A stretch of 11,003 nt of DNA. It comes from Agrocybe praecox (lineage: Eukaryota; Basidiomycota; Agaricomycetes; Agaricales; Agrocybaceae). Positions 7,476 through 11,003 of the stretch are shown piece after piece. A program made the translations under genes and the position numbers. Under the pieces are notes generated by a model. The model was given only the letters and a program-made list of their open reading frames with translations. It was not told where the DNA came from and did no database searches. The first letter of the stretch is position 1, and each line of letters starts with the position of its first letter. The stretch is taken from assembly GCA_964017145.1 (NCBI GenBank), contig CAXHKQ010000229.1, forward strand, positions 1 to 11,003. The letters are read 5' to 3'.

Positions 7476-7800
7476 TTATCTTTTGACAGTTTGGTAGAAC
7501 TTTCTCGCCTCACTCCTGCCACTGAGAAGTTCAACCTTTATCATCTGGGTATCCTCGTAATGGCGCTTCTTTTTGCGGCACAGGTAAGCTTCCGACATGG
7601 CTTCGCTACCTCTCGTAGCGCTCAGACACTTTTGCCTTGTGTCGTTTTGCTCCTGCATAGCCTCTCTGCATTCATCATCCAACCACTCCTTCTCAGGTCT
7701 CCTCTCCACCGGACCCAGAGCTTCCGCTGCCGATGATGTAAAAGCAGAGGCACATTGTTCCCACTGGCACATTGTTTTATATTTGCTGTAGCTTGTGAGA
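7476..7800 (-). pseudogene. LINE linker between endonuclease and reverse transcriptase
   Basis: The frame reads ASAFTSSAAEALGPV, then KEWLDDECREAMQEQNDTR and ARKFYQTVKR. This matches the charged, helix-rich region between the two enzymes in insect LINE proteins (KxWFDxEC...A...K.., then RKFYxxVN). A frameshift near 7780 separates it from the endonuclease end (KGYNIEALKWTEASTKFARM). The initiating Met at 7814 is not meaningful. Confidence 0.78.
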
Positions 7801-8625
7801 GACCATCCTGGCAAACTTCGTAGATGCTTCAGTCCACTTCAATGCCTCGATGTTGTATCCCTTCGTCTGTCGCTCATCACACTTCGCACTGGAGATACGA
7901 GCTCTTACTTTTGCTGCAACCAGAAAGTGACCGGAGTCGTTTTGGCCCCCTACGTCTAGGATGTTAGATGCGTGGCGAGAGTCTATAAGTACATGGTCGA
8001 TCTGATTGATGGCCCTGCCATTCGGTGCTGTCCATGTTACCTTATGGATGTTTTTGTGTGGGAAACATGTGCTTCTAACGACAAGATCTGTACTCGCTGC
8101 AAAGTTGATCAATCTATCTCCATTGTCTGTTGTTTTGGTATGGAGACTGTGCTTCCCGATGATACCAAGATAAACGCTCTCCCTTACAATCTTTGTTTTA
8201 ATCTTTGTTAATGATGAACTTGGTATAGTGCTTGGGGCATTGATCTAGTGTTGTGTCAAGCTGGTCATAGAAAGTGTCCTTCCGGATTTCATCGACATCC
8301 TCTGTTGGTGCAACCGAGCAAACCATGCAGGTGATGTAGAAGGTTGCCTTCAGGTTTATTACACATATCCGTTCATTCACAGGAATCCTGGCCATCACAC
8401 TTTTTCGTAGGTCCTCCCTGATAGCGAAACCGACACCATACATACCCCCTTGCTCTGCACAGCTATAATAGATATCACTCCTCCGTCGCTGATCCGTCAA
8501 GATGTCCGCGCTTTCCCATTTCATCTCCTGGAGTGCTGTTATGTCAGCTCTGAAACGTGCTCGTTCTTATTACCTGCTCGTAGAAGTGTCTGGACGTTCC
8601 ATGTACATATCCTGATATCCTTGTC
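7777..8625 (-). pseudogene. LINE endonuclease (EEP/APE-like) domain, broken
   Basis: The domain starts with ICTWNVQTLLRAGNKN near 8610. About ten codons are then lost with a frameshift, and it resumes as RADITALQEMKWESADILTD, so it keeps the Glu that copy A lost. The GDFNAKVG motif of copy A is replaced near 8200-8215 by a rearranged stretch with a stop. The usual SDH is SGH here (NDSGHFLVAAK). At least two catalytic sites are therefore gone. NQIDHVLIDSRHASNILDV remains recognisable at 8112 downward. Side-by-side reading with copy A shows that the copies decayed independently. Confidence 0.87.
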
Positions 8626-8746
8626 CAACATATGTAACGACATGGGAACATAGCCAATGCTGGTATTTTTGAAAGGTCTAGATTCCGTGTATCCATATCC
8701 AGTTCCAGAATCCTATATTTGGGAAGAGTCTGGTGCTGGTTTCTGG

Positions 8747-9213
8747 GATGAAGTAATGGCTCCTGGACAAAAATGTCCTTATGGAGAATATGGGTGTCGG
8801 TCGAAAGATGTTAGCTTCTGGGAGGTAATTGAGCTTCCCGATTTAGTTTCTACGAGGCGGGAAGAGGATTTTAGCGCTAATTTATAGGATGAAGTAGAGG
8901 TTCCTGGACAAAAACTCAAGAATTTTTCTTATTGGGTATATGGTTGTCTTGCGAAAGGTGTTAACTTCTAGGAGATTTAGTTTCTAGTTCGTGAGTGAAG
9001 TGGTGTTTTCTGGACAAAAAGTCATGAAATATTCGTCTGTGTCGGCGGTTACTATTCAATAGATAAACTTACATTAGAGCTCGCTTGCTAAGATTGATTA
9101 GGGGCTCCGTTTTTCTATATCTTAGTTTCATTCATTGGTTTCAAAAACAAAAGCTCATGACATTTTCTAATGGGGAATGTGGTTTTCGTTCGAAAGGTGT
9201 AACTTCGTGGAGG
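8747..9213 (+). repeat. Degenerate tandem repeats, about four copies
   Basis: A recurring pattern of GATGAAGTA, TCCTGGACAAAAA, TTATGGAGAATATGG, CGAAAGATGTTAGCTTCTGGGAG is visible at 8747-8825. It recurs with changes at 8888-8974 (TTCCTGGACAAAAA, GCGAAAGGTGTTAACTTC), partly at 8994-9050 (TTTCTGGACAAAAAGTCATGA) and at about 9139-9213 (AAAAGCTCATGACATTTTC, TTCGAAAGGTGTAACTTC). Spacing varies from about 107 to 145 bases. Copies are strongly diverged and no frame is conserved, so this looks like old noncoding repeat. Confidence 0.65.
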
Positions 9214-9240
9214 TCATTAATGTCGGAAGAATAATAAACT

Positions 9241-9382
9241 CACCAAGGCGAGGTCCAAACCCCCCGATCGGGTCAAAAATTAGCTACAGGGCTGTCATGG
9301 ACCTGGTAAGCTTAACTTCACCGTAGCCTTTGGTCTCCTGCAAGGGCGGGTTAAAGCCTCATGTCGAGACAAAAAATTAGCT
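9241..9382 (+). repeat. Diverged direct repeat pair, 97-bp spacing
   Basis: AAGGCG...CAAAAATTAGCT (about 9245-9285) returns as GGGCGGG...CAAAAAATTAGCT (about 9344-9382). The AATTAGCT anchors at 9278-9285 and 9375-9382 are 97 bases apart. Identity between anchors is modest. Confidence 0.45.
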
Positions 9383-9387
9383 TCCCA

Positions 9388-9450
9388 AAATAATTTAGCA
9401 CCTTAGTCTTCCACTCTGACGATCTTGAGTTCGATTCCTCAAGCATACAG
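9388..9450 (+). other. Possible tRNA-like remnant (SINE-type head)
   Basis: GAGTTCGATTCCTC at about 9428-9441 resembles a Pol III B box inside a short CTTGA/TCAAG stem, with an anticodon-loop-like CTTCCAC about 20 bases before it. The D arm and acceptor pairing are not convincing. It may be a decayed tRNA-derived SINE head or chance. Confidence 0.25.
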
Positions 9451-9636
9451 AAAAACACTCACATTTTCCCACATTTTCCGTAAAAAAATAATTTGTGTTT
9501 CGTTTTGCAGTGATTTCGTCAGAGAGAGTTGCTACCTGACGACAACAACGTCGATCTGCGAGAAATATCAAATGGATCTAAGACTACAGTTGCAGACGAT
9601 GTCATAGCTGCAGAAAATTGTTTTCAATGTTTTTTT

Positions 9637-9667
9637 AACTGATTAGTTGATTTGCAGCTAATCAGTT
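9637..9667. repeat. Perfect inverted repeat at the 5'-module boundary
   Basis: Ten-base arms AACTGATTAG (9637-9646) and CTAATCAGTT (9658-9667) flank an 11-base spacer. The right arm overlaps the point where homology to copy A's 5' module begins, so the hairpin marks the junction of shared and unshared sequence. Confidence 0.85.
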
Positions 9668-9843
9668 CCTAATTTTTTGAGTCGATTTTATATCCCGAGT
9701 TGGATGACTACCCCTACCTACGTCTTTTGCAGGGCATTTATACCATATCAACTGCAGGATGCATATGCAGCCCATTTTTACAGTCCCTCTCCTACATGGT
9801 GCATATAGCCCACCAAGCTTAGCTGATATTTAAAAGGAGAGGG
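9664..9843 (-). repeat. LINE 5' module, copy B
   Basis: This matches 1785-1945, including GCATTTATACC, CCCATTTTTACAGTCCC and the final TAGCCCACCAA...TTAGC block. The doubled CTGCAGGATGCATAT / CCTACATGGTGCATAT arrangement is kept. The shared sequence ends at AAAAGGAGAGG (about 9843), which I take as the 5' end of the element. The copies differ at many sites and by small indels. Confidence 0.8.
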
Positions 9844-10014
9844 GTTGTTTCGTTATTTTAGATAAAACAACATAATAACAAAAGAAGACCAAAGATAGTT
9901 GAACAATTTTAATATAATTGGATTGAAGCGTTAGGCTTTGCATTGGATTCCAAGGTAAAATGTATTGCTAACGAGCAAATGACGAACAAGCTGCTTTTAA
10001 AACATCTTCAAGAA
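9844..10014. other. 5' flank of tRNA-Gly, no gene recognised
   Basis: AT-rich sequence between the LINE 5' end and the tRNA gene. No upstream control site is clear. Confidence 0.5.
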
Positions 10015-10085
10015 GCATCGGTGGTTCAGTGGTAGAATGCTCGCCTGCCACGCGGGCGGCCCGGGTTCGATTCCCGGCCGATGCA
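10015..10085 (+). tRNA. tRNA-Gly (anticodon GCC)
   Basis: This is a complete 71-base tRNA that reads GGC and GGU glycine codons. The acceptor stem GCATCGG pairs with CCGATGC and the discriminator is A. The D arm carries an A-box match TGGTTCAGTGG (10022-10032). The anticodon stem CTCGC/GCGGG encloses loop CTGCCAC with GCC at 10047-10049. The T arm CCGGG/CCCGG encloses the B box GGTTCGATTCC (10064-10074). There is no intron, and CCA is not encoded, as expected for a eukaryotic nuclear gene. A Pol III terminator follows after four bases. It appears fully functional. Confidence 0.98.
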
Positions 10086-10089
10086 ATGG

Positions 10090-10100
10090 TTTTTTTTTTT
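10090..10100 (+). terminator. Pol III terminator of tRNA-Gly (T11)
   Basis: A run of 11 T on the coding strand begins five bases after the tRNA's 3' end. This is the standard Pol III stop signal. Confidence 0.93.
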
Positions 10101-10267
10101 AATTTTCTTCAAAAAACTTATTTATTGTGATGTTTTTGTGCAAACACAACATTTCTTTGCCGCGAAATAATGGAAAATTAACTGCATCCAAAACTCTAAC
10201 AAGTTCTAATTATGCATAGAAAGTGGAAGATGGAGAGAAACTGAACCACATACAAAAGATCTCCAAC

Positions 10268-10273
10268 AAAAAA
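10268..10273 (-). terminator. Pol III terminator of the 5S rRNA gene (T6)
   Basis: Six T on the minus strand lie 8 bases past the 3' end of the 5S gene. The damaged 5S copy has only T4 in the matching place (10681-10684). Confidence 0.85.
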
Positions 10274-10281
10274 GTGATAGT

Positions 10282-10399
10282 GCCAACAACACGCGGTGTT
10301 CCCAAGCGGTCCCCCATCCAAGTACTAACCGCGCCCGACAATGCTTAACTTCGGTGATCGGACGAGAACCGGTGTGTTCATTCTGGTATGGTCGTTGAC
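10282..10399 (-). rRNA. 5S ribosomal RNA
   Basis: This is a full-length 118-base 5S gene on the minus strand, the small RNA of the large ribosomal subunit. It begins GTCAACGACCATACC and contains GGTTCTCGTCCGATCACCG, the A-box region AAGCATTGTCGGGCG and the C-box region GATGGGGGACCGCTTGGGAA, ending CACCGCGTGTTGTTGGC. Helix I still closes along nine pairs, since the usual second-position C is T here and forms a G·T wobble. The internal Pol III promoter looks intact and a T6 terminator follows. It lies 197 bases from tRNA-Gly in opposite orientation. It may be a dispersed copy or the edge of a cluster, because a damaged copy sits just upstream. Confidence 0.95.
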
Positions 10400-10403
10400 A
10401 AGA

Positions 10404-10580
10404 AGATTACTTTCGGTAGTAGTTTTCACTTGTCTACTAGTGTTTTTGGGTAAATGAGTGTTCTAAAAATAGAGTTAATCATATATTATAAAGTGAATAT
10501 CACTTTTGGTAGTGATTTTCATACCGATCTTTGAGTGTTAATGAGCAACTGTTGGACTAGAACTTCTCCAAAAATAGCAA
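10404..10580. repeat. Two diverged spacer subrepeats between the 5S copies
   Basis: ACTTTCGGTAGTAGTTTTCA (from about 10409) returns as ACTTTTGGTAGTGATTTTCA (from about 10502). Both are followed by a GAGTGTT and a CTAAAAATAG or CCAAAAATAG block (10463-10472 and about 10569-10578). The period is about 93-105 bases, which suggests small duplications in the spacer. Confidence 0.55.
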
Positions 10581-10696
10581 TGGAAGAAATTTTAATAAGT
10601 TGAATAACATTCAAAATACAATAAATTAATAACAAAAATTCGCTGTAGGAAGTGGAAGAATCAGGGTAACTAACAGATACAAAAGATCAGTATCAT

Positions 10697-10799
10697 GCCA
10701 ACGATCAGTGATCGTACCAACCACACGCGGTGTTCCCAAGCGGTCAACCATCCAAGTACTAGCCGCGCCCGATAATGCTTAACTTCGATGATCGTCGTT
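10697..10799 (-). pseudogene. 5S rRNA pseudogene, internally deleted
   Basis: This aligns with the intact copy over the A- and C-box region (10725-10794), but about 31 bases of the 5' part are missing. GATGATC runs directly into GTCGTT, skipping the GGTTCTCGTCC region. The C-box core GATGGGGGACC has become GATGGTTGACC. At the 3' end an extra 19 bases containing the palindrome CGATCA-G-TGATCG (10702-10714) split the terminal GTTGG stem. Flanking AAGTGGAAGA and ATACAAAAGATC are shared with the intact copy's flank, so it arose by tandem duplication with a period of about 434 bases. Confidence 0.85.
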
Positions 10800-11003
10800 T
10801 TCCACATGTTAGCCTGACGTGGAGGCGTTGGCAGAGGCATATATGTGATGTGAGAATAAGCCATCAAACGAAAGAACCGCGATTCACACTTACCGCATTT
10901 ATTCCAAAAATACCCGAAAAAACGACCTATATCGAACCCGATATTTCCTCATCTGCTCCGAATTTTCAAGAACTGTTAACATATCTGAAAGCTAGAAGAA
11001 GAC
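10800..11003. other. Right edge, no gene recognised
   Basis: AT-rich sequence with no motif that I can name. The short phrase CCGAATTTTCAAGAACT at about 10958 loosely recalls CCAAATTTTCAAAAACT near 689, which may be chance. Confidence 0.45.

Larger units (their letters stand above)
8640..9663 (-). other. 1-kb segment of LINE copy B absent from copy A
   Basis: In copy A the 5' module joins the endonuclease with only about 40 intervening bases. In copy B about 1 kb separates them. It contains degenerate tandem repeats (8747-9213), a second diverged pair (9241-9382), a tRNA-like stretch (9388-9450) and a perfect hairpin at the boundary (9637-9667). I see no protein-coding gene. The plus frames at 8657-8887 and 9425-9607 are short and featureless. 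It is either an insertion or a leader deleted from copy A. Confidence 0.6.
7147..9843 (-). mobile_element. LINE (non-LTR retrotransposon) copy B, 3'-truncated, decayed
   Basis: From 5' to 3' on the minus strand this copy has the 5' module (9843-9664), about 1 kb of extra sequence with degenerate repeats (9660-8640), the endonuclease (about 8625-7790), a linker (7780-7476) and the start of the reverse transcriptase (about 7440-7147). It is the same family as copy A, but copy A lacks the 1-kb segment. The reverse-transcriptase core and the 3' end are missing. Frameshifts, a deletion in the endonuclease start and loss of catalytic residues show that it is dead. Confidence 0.83.

Noticed and set aside
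10670..10867. 65-codon minus frame over the 5S pseudogene
   Set aside because: It overlaps 5S-derived sequence, which is not coding.

Overview
This looks like a repeat-rich stretch of an arthropod nuclear genome, most likely an insect and perhaps a fly. The reasons are a eukaryotic tRNA-Gly gene, a 5S rRNA gene with strong insect-type similarity, two small secreted-protein genes with TATA boxes, 51-bp GT-AG introns and AATAAA signals, and decayed non-LTR retrotransposons (LINEs) of types common in insects. The species cannot be fixed from the sequence.

Layout. 1-870 is AT-rich sequence with no gene I can recognise. 871-1945 is a 3'-truncated LINE copy (A, minus strand) with its 5' module and a broken endonuclease domain. 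2040-2680 holds a small Kazal-like secreted-protein gene (minus) that carries a premature stop. 2808-4080 is a decayed fragment of a second LINE family (minus) with reverse-transcriptase thumb, RNase H and a Cys-rich tail. 4235-4372 is a scrap of LINE reverse transcriptase on the plus strand. It runs directly into a perfect 12-bp minisatellite of about 117.5 copies (4373-5782), which ends in a short inverted copy of itself. 5880-6515 is the paralogous Kazal-like gene (minus), which is intact over two exons. 6550-7146 shows nothing recognisable. 7147-9843 is LINE copy B (minus): reverse-transcriptase start, linker, endonuclease, about 1 kb of extra sequence with degenerate repeats, and the same 5' module as copy A. 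10015-10085 is tRNA-Gly(GCC), 10282-10399 a 5S rRNA gene (minus), and 10697-10799 a damaged 5S copy that is part of a tandem duplication of about 434 bp.

Only three or four units look functional: the 5926-6384 Kazal-like gene, tRNA-Gly, the 5S gene, and possibly the shortened 2203-2535 Kazal-like gene. The two Kazal-like genes are tandem paralogues. They share promoter, intron position, intron length and poly(A) arrangement, and have been driven apart by LINE insertion and minisatellite growth. Most long open frames, especially those of 480-540 codons over the minisatellite, are artefacts. I see no convincing new multi-gene system. The best leads are the uniform minisatellite with its fold-back end, the paralogue pair with one nonsense-truncated member, and the structured 1-kb segment in LINE copy B.
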